Source: Epiperipatus broadwayi (lineage: Eukaryota > Onychophora > Udeonychophora > Euonychophora > Peripatidae). From it: a DNA stretch of 64,000 nt. The stretch is from contig JAQFVV010012668.1 in assembly GCA_028023455.1 (NCBI GenBank), positions 434,001 through 498,000 on the forward strand. Direction: 5' to 3'. A model generated the notes under the pieces. It was not told where the DNA came from. It was given only the letters and a program-made list of their open reading frames with translations, and made no database searches. Position 1 is the first letter of the stretch; each line of letters opens with the position of its first letter. Position numbers and translations under genes: made by a program. Of the stretch, positions 10,834 through 23,639 are shown one piece after another.

Positions 10834-12357
10834 AGTGATCTTTTTTTTTTTTTTTTAGAAATTTTTTAGTGAGCAAAACTTTTTTTTCTTGGCATGAATT
10901 GCCACACAAGACTTATATATTGTCAGTATTCTATGGTAATTACAAATCATTTGCCATTTATAAAAAAATGGTAGCCATTTTTGGAAAGATCACTATAATA
11001 ATAGTTGTGGCCTTTTTGAAGTAGTGAGTATTATAAATCTATAATGCTTGCTATGATGAATATTCACAAAAAGAATAAGCATATAAGAGAGCAAGAGTAT
11101 ATTAATTTATTATAGTGAAAAAAATTTGAATGAATATATATTATAAATTGGAGTTTAAATAAAATCCTTTATTCAAAATGACCTCTGGAAATTCAATTAT
11201 CTATATATCTTTTAGCTAAAAGTTTATAAATAATTTACTTTTTTAGTTTCTTACTTGATTTTCATATATCTATCATATTTTATCTTGAATTAACATTGTT
11301 TAGAGCCTCTGGAATCATTTGATTGCTTGAAAATATTGAAGAAATATTTCTATAGTGTATATATTAATCCAGAGATTCCAAAACTGGTCACTAATAACTT
11401 CTGAGAAATCAAATAATTTACCTATAGAAAAGCAATGATAAATTCCAGAATCATAACTTGAAGGTGATTAAAAATTAATTTTTTACATTTAAAATATAAT
11501 AAAATTACTAAGATCATCTGTATATAAAAAAAATATCACATGCTTTTCTCTCACCCTATATTTGATATTTTGGGAGTACACTTTCTCTTTATATCAATAC
11601 AACATTATTTGCTTTTAGAAGCTTTTTGTAGTATTATAAATTAAAAGCAGATCTTTTTTTTATTACTATATTGGCATTTTTATGTCAGAACTATCTTTAT
11701 AAGTATGAACAATCAATAGATATCAGCTAATGTCTATTGACTTGCTTAAGGGATGGCTCTGGAATGAAGAAAAGATATTTTATTTATAAATGCCCATTAA
11801 ATATATTTGAGGTAGATGTGATAATTTGCTTTAATATCTCCTATTCTTTACTTAGTATATCTACAATGAAACATCATAAAGTATATACATACTAATTAAT
11901 TATGCCTAAATAATTAGATAAATATGTTAACTTGGGCTCTAAGTCTTAAAGTATCTAAGTATTTATAATCTCAGGAATAAAATGTATCTAGTAGATGGCT
12001 ATAATACAAAGGCAGCCCCCTTTATCTCAATAAAAAGATTAATAGCCAGATAATAACAGTTTTTTTTTAGTGGACCATCTGGTAAGGCTTATTTATTGTA
12101 TTAGCAGAGGAGGTTTTGATGAGAGAACAAAATGATTCTTACTGTTAATTTGAAGCATCTTCACATTTAGTTAAGTGAAAATCATAACTTTAAATTTTGA
12201 TATCTCAGTTACACATAATTTAAAAATAGTGATAACAGCTGACTGATCAAATATTACATTAAGTCTGGTGTAGCTTCAATTAAGAATTTATATACATGTG
12301 ATAATGTAATAATTTTTATTAGTCACTCATTAGACTAGAGATTATCCAAGAATTAAT
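10834..12357. other. AT-rich spacer
   Basis: No coding signal or repeat boundary that I can support. Short AT-rich motifs only. Confidence 0.55.
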
Positions 12358-12505
12358 AATATTTCTGTAGTGTAATTTTCATTACACCAGAGAATGGTTT
12401 CTATTCACCTTTAATGCCTTGTGGAGGGATGTCAAAAGAAGATAGAAATCATTCCCTATCTTGCGTGAGAATGGTGTAATAAAAATTACATTATAGAAAT
12501 ATTTT
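12358..12505. repeat. Fold-back repeat about 148 bp long
   Basis: The left arm AATATTTCTGTAGTGTAATT (from 12,358) with TCATTACACCAGA pairs with the right arm that includes GGTGTAATAAAAATTACATT and ATAGAAATATT (to 12,505). An inner block GAATGGTTTCTATT pairs with GATAGAAATCATTCC. The whole segment can fold on itself around a less AT-rich loop (CCTTGTGGAGGGATG). It reads as a MITE-like element. Confidence 0.7.
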
Positions 12506-14865
12506 TCATTATGTGATAATTTATTTGTGTTTTATAGTATTTTGTAAATTTTTTTTACAAAAGTATTCATATTATTTTTTGTCTTCTGAAACTATTTAGT
12601 ATATTTTAGTAGAGAATCAAAAACATATCACAAAAAATTTATGATAGTAATTCTTGATATTCACATATATAAATTATATAATTCCAGTCCATACAGATAT
12701 ATAAAAGATGGATTAAAAGTTTACGATATAACTCTAAATATTAAAATACTAAACTGAAAGAGTGATAAATTCTAGCAAACTAGTGATGAACAAATGTTGT
12801 GTAGTTATCATTATATGAACATACATTTTATTATAATGTTTATTATTATATTTAATAATAATATAAAAAATATTTAAGGTTCAGAATAAAAATAAATGTT
12901 CCAGAGTATTATTCTCTAATTATTTTAATGTGTATGCCTTAGCTAAGCTATTTTTAAATTTTTATTAACAATGTAAATTTTGAAAATTAAATATTTAACT
13001 ATGAGTTGAAAAAATATTCTAGAGGCATAATCTTAATGTCATTAATAGTCAATGATAATTGAATATTATAATTTCTTTAGAAGTCAGGTGAATAATGTCA
13101 AGTAACAAATGTGAAAGGTTGAAGATCCAGGAATTATATCACATATGGAGAAAATGATAATTGTTTGATGGCAAGATATGATATTCAAGCACTTTGGTGT
13201 GAGATTGAGAATTCAACAGTTCTATTTAGTTAATCTGAAGTCAATTTTTTTTTACATTACTCAGGTAAGAATAACTTCAACAAGTTTTCTTGAATGCCAG
13301 TAGAGATGGCCTACAATCACTTAGTTTATTTTGTTTTTCCCTTTCAATCATAATGGATCCAATCCCCTCCCCCCAATAGCAGATTCATCAAATGTGTATA
13401 TAACACTTTAGTAATCCACAAATAATATTGTGAATCAAATAATGGACCACAATTAATAAAATTGACCTAGATATGCAATATTAAACATGGTAAGGTTGAA
13501 ATATCACTTCGATATTTGTATGACTTATTAGTATTCACACAGTAAATATCTGTATTTCTCTGCTTAATAGATAAAAACTTTCAAGTTTGTTGTGTATGAA
13601 TTTATACAAACATTTTTAAGACTAAATTTTCAAATAAATAGAAAGATTAATAATTTGCTTTTTGTATTTTATCCTATTTATGATTTATTATTCTGTATCA
13701 GTCTAGAGGAATAATAAATTAGATCTATTTTTGGAAAGAAAGAAATCCACAGAAAAAGTTTCAAATCAATTAAAGTGATTTAGTAAGAGTATTTATATTT
13801 AGAAAATGTATTTTGAACTAGATGTAATAGGAAACCAAAAGTTAATTATTTAAAAATAAGTAATATGCAGCTTACCCAGGAAAAGTCTAAAATATTTAAT
13901 GGTTTAACTGCACAATCTTTCAAACTTTTAATTCCTTGATACAATGAACAATTGATAGGTTAATAAATATTTAGTTTCTTGATATCAAGTTGATTTTATT
14001 AATATTTTATATGCATTTTATTTGTATTTTAATCCATTAATTACTAAGAGCTTTTAAGTAAATTTTGATAAAAAAAAATCATATACTTCCAGACAATTCA
14101 TTATAATTTATAGTGAGGTCAACAGAACAAAATCCTCAATTACAAATTATTTCATAGTTAATCAATAATATTGAATAAGCATGGATTTAAAAAAATCTAT
14201 CTTGATGAGATGTTTTTAATGGCAGTATGTTTGTACTTCCACTAGTAGAATTTAAAATAAAATAAAATTTTATAATTAAAAAAAAAATTTCTGGTGAAAA
14301 ATAGGATAGCATTCACTTCAGTAATACCGAACAGCTTGAAAAGAAGGAAGAATATTTGAACAACCCATTGACAGTTAATGTAATAACTTTTTAAAAACAC
14401 ATTCAATCATTTTGTTTTTATATATTTGAACTTAGAGCTGTTTTGTCATAACATTATATAGTGCTCAGAAGCAGCAAAATGATTCTATTATCTTATGCAA
14501 CCACTAATGGTTTATAGTTTCAAGTAATTTAGCCTTAATGCACTTTTATTAAATACATTGTAAAAATATTTGTAATAATGTTTAATTGAATTTTTCCACA
14601 ACTTATATATATAGCTTGAGGACCAAAGCTAAGTAAAACTTCAGTCAAAAATGAGATGTGTAATAAAATAGAAGTACATATATTGTGTACTTATCTCTAA
14701 TATCAATTTCATTATAGAAATAAATTATGACAAAATAGCATTTCTAAATCTTATTATCTTAATTGTGGCAACAATCCCTATCAATATTTTTTTGTAAATC
14801 TCTCAAAACAAATATTTATAAACTCATATTTATTACCCACTTTTTTTATAGTTTATTAAAATTAC
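12506..14865. other. AT-rich spacer
   Basis: I see no gene or RNA. There are isolated less AT-rich patches (13,070-13,340), none with a sustained frame. Confidence 0.55.
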
Positions 14866-14867
14866 AT

Positions 14868-14955
14868 TTAATTAGAGGGGATTGAACCCAGACTTTCAAG
14901 CTTTCTTCAGTCATCCATTCCATCTTATGCAAGTTATACAAATACATTTAGGTTA
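14868..14955 (-). repeat. Dispersed repeat, SINE-like copy 3
   Basis: Read on the minus strand it contains GGGTTCAATCCCC, a good match to the pol III B box (GGTTCRANNCC). About 20 bases upstream is the same AATGGATGACTGAAG segment seen in copy 1. GAAAGTCT immediately precedes the B box in all copies. Short fragment only. Confidence 0.6.
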
Positions 14956-15299
14956 AATATATATATATATATACTATACTTGTATTCAAATTACATTTGG
15001 AATTTTTCTTTAAAAATTTTCTAGTAAATTTGATTCAATATACTTTCAGAAAGCTAAATCAAACTAGGTTACAAACATAATATTTCTATCTATGCTAAAA
15101 AAAATTAATGATTAAAATTTGAGAATTTCATTAGTGAAATGTAATATCAATTCACTGTCAAATTGCATATCAAATTTTATAATTTATTTTGTAACTCTAA
15201 ATAGACATAAAATTCTTTAAAAAGTCCACCTGTTTAGAAAATATCTTGCACATGTAGTTTCACATGTATAAATAGAAGGAACATCACTTAAATATTCCA

Positions 15300-15568
15300 T
15301 TGCAGGGCAAAGGCCTCTTTAACAGAATCTCATAAGGAACCAGTGAAAAAAAAAGGTACTACACACCACCATATCTGCTAAATGTTGGTTAGTGAAGGTT
15401 TGAGTAGTTTTGCATTCTATTTTTATTATTTAGCTAAGGATATCTAAATAATCTTTCATAAACTAATACCATTGGTTAACTATTTTTTAAAAATTCCACT
15501 TTATTTGACCAGGATTTAAACCAGATCATAGGTATGGCCCACAAAGGAGCTAACACTATACTATGAAT
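15300..15568 (-). repeat. tRNA-derived SINE-like element
   Basis: On the minus strand TAGTATAGTGTTAGC (15,549-15,563) matches the tRNA A-box region and GGTTTAAATCC (15,512-15,522) matches the B box apart from a CG-to-TA change. The spacing is about 40 bp, as in a tRNA gene. The A box closely resembles the TTAGTATAGTGGTTAG stretch of tRNA-Asp-type genes. A body of about 200 bp follows and ends with GAGGCCTTTGCCCTGC near 15,302-15,322, a phrase that resembles the conserved 3' ends of some LINEs and could be a LINE-recognised tail. Tail matching is from general familiarity, not a search. Confidence 0.5.
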
Positions 15569-15605
15569 CCTTATACATTAACTTTAATATAAATAATATA
15601 CATGC

Positions 15606-15719
<114 letters not shown>

Positions 15720-15993
15720 AAAGCTATACCACATTGAAGGAAAATAACAATTAAACACTAAAGCCAATTGTTGCTCAGCATGTTCTTTTCAATAAGTTTT
15801 ATTTTTTTATAAAAGAGAGACTTTATTGAGTATAAAATGTTTTACAAGATAAAATTGATTTACATAGTGTAATATGGAGATTTGAAATGACACACTGCAT
15901 TTTTTGTCCATATCATTTCCAGACATTGATCAACCTGTGGAAACTCAAAGCATTAATCCATGAGATGATTAACCATTAAAGACGAATGTTACA

Positions 15994-16523
15994 ATTAGGA
16001 ATTATTTATAAAGTTTAGAGTTTAAATATGAGTAAGGTTTTAGGAGTACAATATTGAGAAATCCAATTTGTAATGGATAAATTGAGAATAGGATAACAAC
16101 ATTGGAACTAATAAATTTAAATAGAGTGAATCATTTGCAATTAAAATCATTAGGCCAAACTGCAGCTTACTTTGCAATAATACTTGGATAAAATCATTTA
16201 TAACAATAACGCTAAAAAACCCACCATGAATAGAGTTTTTTTTATTTTCTTGTGAGTGAGAAAATCAACTTTGGTAATGATCCCCACAACACTCTCATCC
16301 AAGCCCTCCCCCTCAAAAGAACCAGGATTTAGGCCTCTGGAGACCCTCCCAACAACCAGACTCTCTCATTCAATCAGCAAAGTTGAGTATAATGAAAATT
16401 TTAATTAAAAGGTACACTTAGGAATTATTTGTAAAGTCTAGAATTCCAATATGAATAGTGTTTTAGGAGTACAATATGGAGAAATCCGATTTGTGGTAGA
16501 TAAGTTGAGAAATAGGAAAACAC
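15994..16523 (+). repeat. Direct repeat pair (15,994-16,100 and 16,418-16,523)
   Basis: Both units contain TTAGGAATTATTT, then TTTTAGGAGTACAATAT and GAGAAATCC, in the same order with moderate divergence. They are separated by about 320 bp that includes a less AT-rich patch (CCAAGCCCTCCCCCTC, 16,300-16,315) and CAACTTTGG/CAAAGTTG inverted motifs. They may be two copies of an unclassified repeat or the ends of one element. Confidence 0.6.
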
Positions 16524-16919
16524 CTGGAGTAAACATAAAATATGGACTAAATCAATCTACTGTTGTTCTTCCAAATGGCCTTGAATATCTTCACAAGAGA
16601 GCAATTCTGAATACTTTGGAAAAATTATGAAAAAACTATGGAGAAGAAGGAAAAAAAGTTCAAGCTTCAAAATGTCTTTGCTGAAAATCATTCTTTTCAA
16701 TAAGTTTGCAATCTTGGCTTACACAAACAATTATTTAAACACATTGTATATGGAAAGTATAAAAATAAAAGTATATTTCTCTCCTAATGTTCAATTTTAA
16801 AATATCTTTAAATGATCAAAACAATACAACAGGTTACAGGCTCAACAAAATGAATCTTATGGAGTAGATATATAAAATAAGCACCCAAACACTCATAATA
16901 ATGAAACTATTAATTAAAT

Positions 16920-17290
16920 TTCTTAAATGAATGACTTAATCATATTCCTTTCTTTAACAAATATATAACTCATCTTCTTGACAATTACAAAAAAACAGTA
17001 CTCATTCAAATTTAATAATAACAAGTCACCAACAGAAAACACTCTCATAGGTGATATTGTACTTCCTTCTTTCATAATACATTTTCTAAAAGTCCTAGCC
17101 TTTGCAATGCATACGCCAGTCATTGCAATAAAGAATATTATCTAGAACAGCATTGGTTTCCACTAAAAACATTACAGATTCTCTATTTAAGTCTAACCTT
17201 CCATTAATGTGAAGGTCTCCCATATAAAATATGTTAATTTTGTCCCAAAGTCTTATATTATACCTACCATCAAATTCACTTTACCATTCA
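16920..17290 (-). mobile_element. Decayed LINE fragment around the RT YMDD box
   Basis: On the minus strand a frame reads GRYNIRLWDKINIFYMGDLH (YMGD at 17,215-17,226) and continues with NGRLDLNRESV. A second frame starting at 17,123 reads MTGVCIAKARTFRKCIMKEG. LINEs of one large group have the pattern KINHL-YMDDLKLY followed some 25 residues later by DIGM-FGI-KC. Both pieces occur here in that order, separated by a frameshift, and the first catalytic Asp of the box is replaced by Gly. Family assignment beyond non-LTR reverse transcriptase is uncertain. Confidence 0.55.
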
Positions 17291-20040
17291 ATAAAAAAAA
17301 ATTAACTCACCAAACAAGAAGATGGTAGTAATTAGAAAACCCATGCAAAAATACATTAAATACAATGGAATGGTCTTTCATTATATTTTATTCTCATGTT
17401 TATTTTCAGAGAACAATAAATGAAATGACAAACTCTTCAAATCCTATCCTGCTTTCCAAAACTGCACGTGCTTGACTCTCATATGCCCAGACCTCCATCT
17501 AAAAACAGTTTTATTAAACTAATTGAATTTTTATCAGGTTTATGAAATATCAAATACAGCTAAATTATGCATAATACAAAAAAATCAAATACTGGCATTT
17601 AAAGCCTAAATATTGGGATTTTTCAATAACAATTAATCCTGGAGCATTACCTATCAATTCCTTTCTTTCTAGACAATGGACCATTAACACTGACGCCTTT
17701 TGCTACTAAATCATATTAAAAAACAGCAACTCTGAAATGCTTTCTTATGTTTTTTTTTTTGTTTGTTTGATTGAATGTTACGTAATTACAAACCTTTATT
17801 CATTTTATGAAATGTTGATAGACTGATTATCTAATTACACATGTATATAATTGCTTACATAGGTACAAGGGCCTATGATCAAGTTTTTCCCCCATCTATT
17901 TATCTATCATCTGTTGGGAAACTTGACTGGATAAGTATAAAAATTATTGAGGTTCCAAATAAGTTTAAGATTATTTTTTCGGATATCTCTCTTATAGCCT
18001 GTTCAGAAAGCCATCCAAATAAATTGCTCAGTAAATGAATATCTAACTAATTCATAATTATTAAATAAAACAATGAAGAATAACTAATAAACCCTCATAA
18101 TTGATTAGTAATGCTTTCCTTTTTATCTGTTCTCTGTTAGAGAAGTCTATATTATGGAGGCGTTTGTTAAAAATCTAATTTGTTTTACCTTTCACGGTTT
18201 TGTAAATAGAAATGTTATATATATATAAGCATTTCTTCGAGTAAGAGAGAGCCCAGCCTTTCATATAACTGATAGACAACACACAAACTTTTAATGAGTA
18301 AATATATTGGGAGAATAATATTTTATACTTTTTTTTTTATTATAAAAAAACCCAACCTTAAATAAAATCAATAAAAAGAAAACTTACAGAAAAAAAAAAT
18401 TCTGCATTCGGAATTTAGAGAATTGGAAATACTGAATAATAAAATGCTGTCACTTCCAATTCACCATTGAAAAAAATTATTCACTTTTATTATTTTCTTA
18501 AAAAAAAAAAAAATCTGAAAATTTTGAATATAAAGGAAAAAGCCTGGAAGATATATTGTATATACTGTATATTTTTTAATACGAAGTTGGTTTTAAAAAT
18601 CCTGTTATTTAATAATTATAATAAAAAATAAAATTTTGTTTTAAAATTGATTTGCTAAATGTAAATAGAAAATGATTTGATCTCAAAATAACGATATCCA
18701 ATATAATTTAGGCACATGTCTAGGGTAGTGAGTGCTTCTCAAACAATTTGAGGGTTGGAATATACCTATGCCAATTTATCATGAACTAGCACTTTAGATT
18801 AAATTATACATGTATCATAGTTAGTGGAAGCATTTAAATGTCCTCTATTAGCTCGTTATTTATCTAAAGAGTGAGATGTTACACATAATGACCAAATTGT
18901 GAATTGTAAATTAATACAATACAAAATTTGTAGGACTTCATCAGTTGTGATAAGCTCTAATATCATTAGCCACAATCAGAATAGTTATTATTTTGTTGTT
19001 TTAATGAGTATTTTATTCAGGATTTCAATATTTTAAATGTATTATTTCCATTTTTTTTAAAATACATTTTTAACAAGAATTAGCTCTAGTTATCTAAAAT
19101 ATTTTCTCATATTGTATATTTTTTCCCAAATAATCTTTTATATTTTCTTCTAATAACAGAAAAACCCCATCATTGATTTTTTTGTTAGTAAAATATATTT
19201 TATTTTTTGTTTATCTTATTTATAGAAGCACAAAATAATTGGTGCATACATTTGCTTTGAAAGCACATGCTTTTGATAAGGTTTTGATTTATAATAATAG
19301 TTACCAATAAGCAAATCATTGAACATAACTCCATAATGCCAAACTGATGAATTTAAAGATTTTAACAATAGTAAACTATTGATAATTAGTTGGAAATTAT
19401 ATCGAACTAATGAGTACAAATATTTATGTGATTTTTAAAATCTTGCTATGACTGGTGACATATAATATGCAAATACTTCAAGCTGGTATTAGTTAGTAAA
19501 ATGGTGAGTCTGAACATTTGCACAGTTTTCAAAATCTTCTGGAATAACCCTAATTAATTCTTAAATGACAATTTGATTGTTTTAAAATGATTTTTAAAGA
19601 CAACATTATAATTTTTAATAATATATTATTCATATAATTAGTAGATTTTCACAAACTTTACAGTTACTAAATACACCACTTCATTTATTTTTCTATAATA
19701 TCTTATATATCCTATAAAAAGTGTTCAAAGTAGAATTGATAAATTGCATTAATATAAAACTTTCTAGTTGTAAATCTTGAATTTATCATAGGAATTTCCA
19801 CATAATTTTCTCTAGAAAATATTTCCGTTATGATATAACTAAGTAAACAATCAATTAAAAACTATATTGCAAACTGAATTCACATTATCTTGTAATTATA
19901 CTTTTGCCTAATCCACTTTAAATCAAAAGTGGACCCTATTATAATTTCCTATATATATATATCACATCCAGATTTATTTATTAAGTGCACTTTTGAAAAT
20001 AAACAAAAAAAAATGAGGAAAAGTTTGATAAAAATTAGGA
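17291..20040. other. AT-rich spacer
   Basis: Holds several short frames, including 17,841-18,038 (plus) and 19,216-19,419 (minus), without a motif I trust. 17,440-17,500 is less AT-rich and could be an upstream piece of the neighbouring minus-strand LINE. No gene supported. Confidence 0.5.
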
Positions 20041-20700
20041 GATGATATCAAATATGCAGCAAAAAGGTGAACTATAACAAAAAGATAACATGAAGATAAT
20101 GTTGAAGAAATATGAAGGGCAAAGCAAGAAATGCTAAAAAAAAGTAGAGGGAAAATGGAAGGTAATTAATACAAGATTGTTAGAAAGTGAAGAAAAAATA
20201 AACAGATCATACATGAAGTGACAAAAAGTATTAGAGAAAGATACAATGGCACAGTTTAAGGAACAGGTACAACCGAAATAAAAGATTTTAGAGAAAAAGA
20301 TACCTCAGAATAGGAGGAAATAAATGAATAATAAAATTGATTGAAGCTAGATATAGATGCAGGAGGCAGACCATCACTGAAAGAATGAAAATTTGAGATC
20401 CAAGAATTGAGAAAAAAGGCAGAAGTGCTATAATGTTGGAGGGAGACCCAAAGAGAGTCAACTATTATCATTAATAAAACAAATGGATTATACAAAAATG
20501 AAAGAGGATAATCAAAATTGGTTAGAAACATAACATGAAAAAATAAATAAGAATGTCAGATAAAGACTATGCCAAAAAAAAAAAATAAATAAATAGAAAC
20601 TTGCACACAGGATTCTGAAGAAATTCTGATATATACTGCAACATAAACCAATTTCTAAAAATCCATGTATTGAGAGGTAATGCCAGATAATTACCAATGA
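20040..20700 (+). other. Purine-rich, coding-like stretch, possibly decayed gag of the gypsy element
   Basis: The plus strand is strongly purine-biased and rich in Lys, Glu and Gln codons when read in broken frames, in contrast to the mixed AT-rich flanks. Two opposite-strand frames (20,256-20,531 and 20,512-20,697) are the pyrimidine-rich complement. The stretch lies 1.6 kb upstream of a gypsy protease in the same orientation, where gag would be expected. No CCHC knuckle or other gag landmark is visible, so this is a position-based suggestion only. Confidence 0.25.
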
Positions 20701-21250
20701 AGCACCTTAATAGCCTGGATAACTATTTTAATTGAATAGTTTAAAAAGAATGAATGAGTAAATACCTATTTTAAATTGAATAGCTTAAAAAAAAATAAAC
20801 AAATGGCTGTGATGTATAATCACCTTCTAGGTCCTTCAAAGAGTAGTTTTCTTAACTAATTAAATCACAATGTTATATAAAGTACCATGATCGTAAATAA
20901 TTTGAATCAAAGAGTGGCAAGAATAGATCCAATACCAGCTTATGCTGAAAAGGTTTTAGATAGATAGTGGTGAAACCTGTATCCAGATACAGATATAATA
21001 ATATAATAACTGATTTCAGTTATTATGATTAGAATAATTATTAAATTATTATGATTCATTTAAATAGGCAAAATTGGTACAATTATTATTATTAAATTAA
21101 AGTTACATTAAATTATATTACAGAGTTTAGTTTAATTTTATTAGAAAACATTTAGAAGTTAATAATTTTTATGAACATTCATTATATAGCTAGCTTAAGA
21201 AACTTATTAAAACAGTTTAATTTTAAGAGCTCTGTGGGAAGAAATGTTAC

Positions 21251-21435
21251 TGATCTAGTTGAGGTGTACTTCATGACATTTGCTGATATTCTTTGCTGAA
21301 CTGGCTTGCCTCTGATGTCTCTTCTTGGCAGGCTGTTGGTCTTGAACTCCTCCATTCTAATAGACCGGTCTTCCGAAGGAAGATAAAATTGGGTCTTGTA
21401 GCTGCTTGTTTCCATTATTAAATTGGGCATGGTCT
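21251..21435 (-). CDS. Candidate host exon, product unidentified
   Basis: This is the most convincing piece of intact coding sequence in the window. On the minus strand a clean acceptor, TTGCTTCCAG, ends at 21,436. The exon then reads about 61 codons without a stop, with high-complexity amino acid content (METSSYKTQFYLPSEDRSIR, then FKTNSLPRRDI, then GKPVQQRISANVMKYTSTR). It ends at a plausible donor, GTAACA, at 21,250. Third positions are often G or C, unlike the AT-rich surroundings. Without the donor the frame runs on to a TAA at 21,182. I do not recognise the family. The composition, poor in hydrophobic stretches and rich in Tyr/Phe/Pro/Arg, could fit a structural or cytoskeletal protein, but that is speculation. 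No partner exons were found nearby. A retroposed fragment is the main alternative. Confidence 0.4.
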
Positions 21436-22261
21436 CTGGAAGCAATACGTTACAAATTTTAAGAGAGTAAACCTTTAATGCTTAATTTTGGTTTTGTTTT
21501 ATTAACTCTTCAATCTCCCTATAAAAGCCATTAAGTTGTTTACAGTTTTGAAGTTTTTAATCTTAAGTTTTAATCTAGTTTTATTAACTTTAGAAAAGAC
21601 AAAAGTAAAACCTAAGTGATTCATAATATAGTGCAGCTTGACTGATTTTCTTGTCTTAAAATTTATTTTAAACTTATTTTAAAAATCTGCTCTTGGTTCC
21701 CATAAAATTAAACCAGGTGTGTGGCATGATAATTTCCAAAAAACCAAGTGACCTTTCAAAAGAGAATTAAGTTTTGCAAACATTCTGTTATATGTGTAAT
21801 CTTGTCATTTCTGGAATTGGAAATTTATATGTGAATTAAAGTAAGTTTGTACTCTGATTTTATAATAACTTAAAGATAAATAATTCAAGTAGCATTGCAA
21901 TGCTTATGAAATGTATTGCATTGCAGTTTCATTCACATATATATGTAGGTGCTCTCCTACACATACAACAATGTTTACACAACTTACTTTTAATTTAATA
22001 TATATAATTTATAATTGAGTATAGACATCAATATCTATGTATGCAAATATATAAATATATGTACATATACATAAATATATGCTATTATACATTAAAATTG
22101 TTAATATATGATAATAAACGTAGACATGGATGAGTTTGAACTGAGAATAGAATACTATTAGTGAAACGGGATGTTAGACAAAATAATATCATTTCAGCAG
22201 ACAGCATTTAGTATGTAACTGGAATAATAAAATTCCACAGCTTGCTGTACAGACATTCCCT

Positions 22262-22570
22262 AAGATTAAAATCATTATTGAAAGGATCCCTAAACATCGT
22301 TTGATTGATTCTGGAAGTCAAATATCAGTTGTGCTGGAGGTGTTATATGAACAATTGTAATGTGCCAATACCTAAATACTTACTATCCCAATAAGGGTGA
22401 TGCAAGTAACATTAGCTAATAGTAGAAAAGCTTAGTTGGGGTCATGGGCTGAGGTGCAAATGGGTCCACAACAATGTCATTACATATTTTTTAATATTGA
22501 AAACTCTTCTTAATGACATAATATTGGGATCTAAATTAATGCATCAATTTAACAATATTCTGAATTTTGC
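22262..22570 (+). pseudogene. Gypsy aspartic protease domain (broken)
   Basis: A frame reads IPKHRLIDSGSQISVV, with the active-site Asp-Ser-Gly triplet starting at 22,307 (usual form D-T/S-G). About 30 residues later comes a piece like VTLANSRK and then WAEVQMGPQ, matching the order of the flap and the second half of retroviral-type proteases. Stops interrupt both parts. This would have processed the Gag-Pol polyprotein. Confidence 0.6.
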
Positions 22571-22899
22571 TAATTGACAGATGAATATTAATGGAAAAGC
22601 AATACCATTTATGTCTTCAACATTATACATTTTAATTGAATTAAATTGTATGTAAACAGAATATATCCTTCATCTGAATTTAATTATATAAAAACAGAAT
22701 TGATCACCAGGCAATGAGTAAGGTAAATGAGACCAAATTAAATGGAGATGATGAAAAGATTAAGAGATATACTAACTAAATAGAAAGAAGCCTTCTCAGA
22801 GGTGCCTGGGATGATTGAAAATACACACAGAGAATTCAAGTCCTTAAATGAGCAACTATATTAAGTTAAATCATACCTGGTACATATCAGCATAAGTAT

Positions 22900-23580
22900 A
22901 AAGTAGAAAAGCAATTGCAGCAAATGGTGGAATGGGAGTCACTGATAAGTTTTCATTACAATTTAATAAATCTCTTATAGTTATAAAAATGGATCTATAT
23001 GGCTATGTTTTGATGCTTGACAAGGAAAAAGTAGCTATACCTGATAAGAATACTTCCACAAATTTATGATTTACTTATTAAGTTTAAAGGCAACAGGTCT
23101 CATGACCTTTGATCTGACATTAAACTAATGGCAGATTACACTGCACACAAAAAATCAGAAATATACAGCATTCTGATATGAGACTATTCCTATTCATTTC
23201 TCAAAATGCCATTTGGATTGATAAACAATGCAGTTGGCTTGTTAACAAAGCTTAGATCAAGTTCTGCCTAAAAAGTTCAAGGCTATAGTGACATTATGTA
23301 GATGACATGGTAAAATGTCTCAACAGATGTTAGTGAGCATTTAACCCACTTAAACATTTGTGTGGAAAGGGTATTAAAATAAATTTAACAAAAAGTACCC
23401 TAGTAGAAAAAATGGTGTTTTAGCCACATTATTGGAAGCAGGGAATTAGACCCCACCCAGACAAAATAATGGCCATTAAAAATTTTGTTACCTCTAAGAC
23501 AAAGAAGCAAATCATGTCTTTTTGTGGCTATACAATTTTTATAACAAATTTTATCTAAAAATGGCATTCGACATGGAGTC
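22900..23580 (+). pseudogene. Gypsy reverse transcriptase domain (broken)
   Basis: Landmarks of a Ty3/gypsy RT occur in order: MPFGLINNAVG at 23,206-23,238, the catalytic box YVDDMVKCLN with YVDD at 23,295-23,306, and GHIIGSR...RPDPDKIMAIKNF at about 23,422-23,490, followed by SFCGYTIFITNFI. MPFGL and YVDD lie in different frames, so at least one shift separates them. Both catalytic Asp residues of the YVDD box are kept. The domain would have copied element RNA into DNA in cytoplasmic particles. Confidence 0.75.
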
Positions 23581-23639
23581 TATGATACAATTGTTGAAAA
23601 AAAGTAACTCCTGGAGATGGATTACTAGATATGACCTAA

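Noticed and set aside
10724-10909. Minus-strand frame of 61 residues
   Set aside because: Mostly a run of isoleucine from the (TTA)n tract; not a gene.
17841-18038. Frame with DWISIKIIEVPNKFKIIFSD, faintly like a MAM-domain strand pattern
   Set aside because: Too short and lacking Cys or splice context; the similarity is not better than chance.
20256-20531. 91-residue minus-strand frame with hydrophobic residues
   Set aside because: Complement of the purine-rich plus-strand stretch; the plus strand has the more coding-like (Lys/Glu/Gln) composition.
19300-22140. 5' LTR of the plus-strand gypsy element
   Set aside because: No sequence matching the region after the putative polypurine tract at 25.19 kb could be found by eye.
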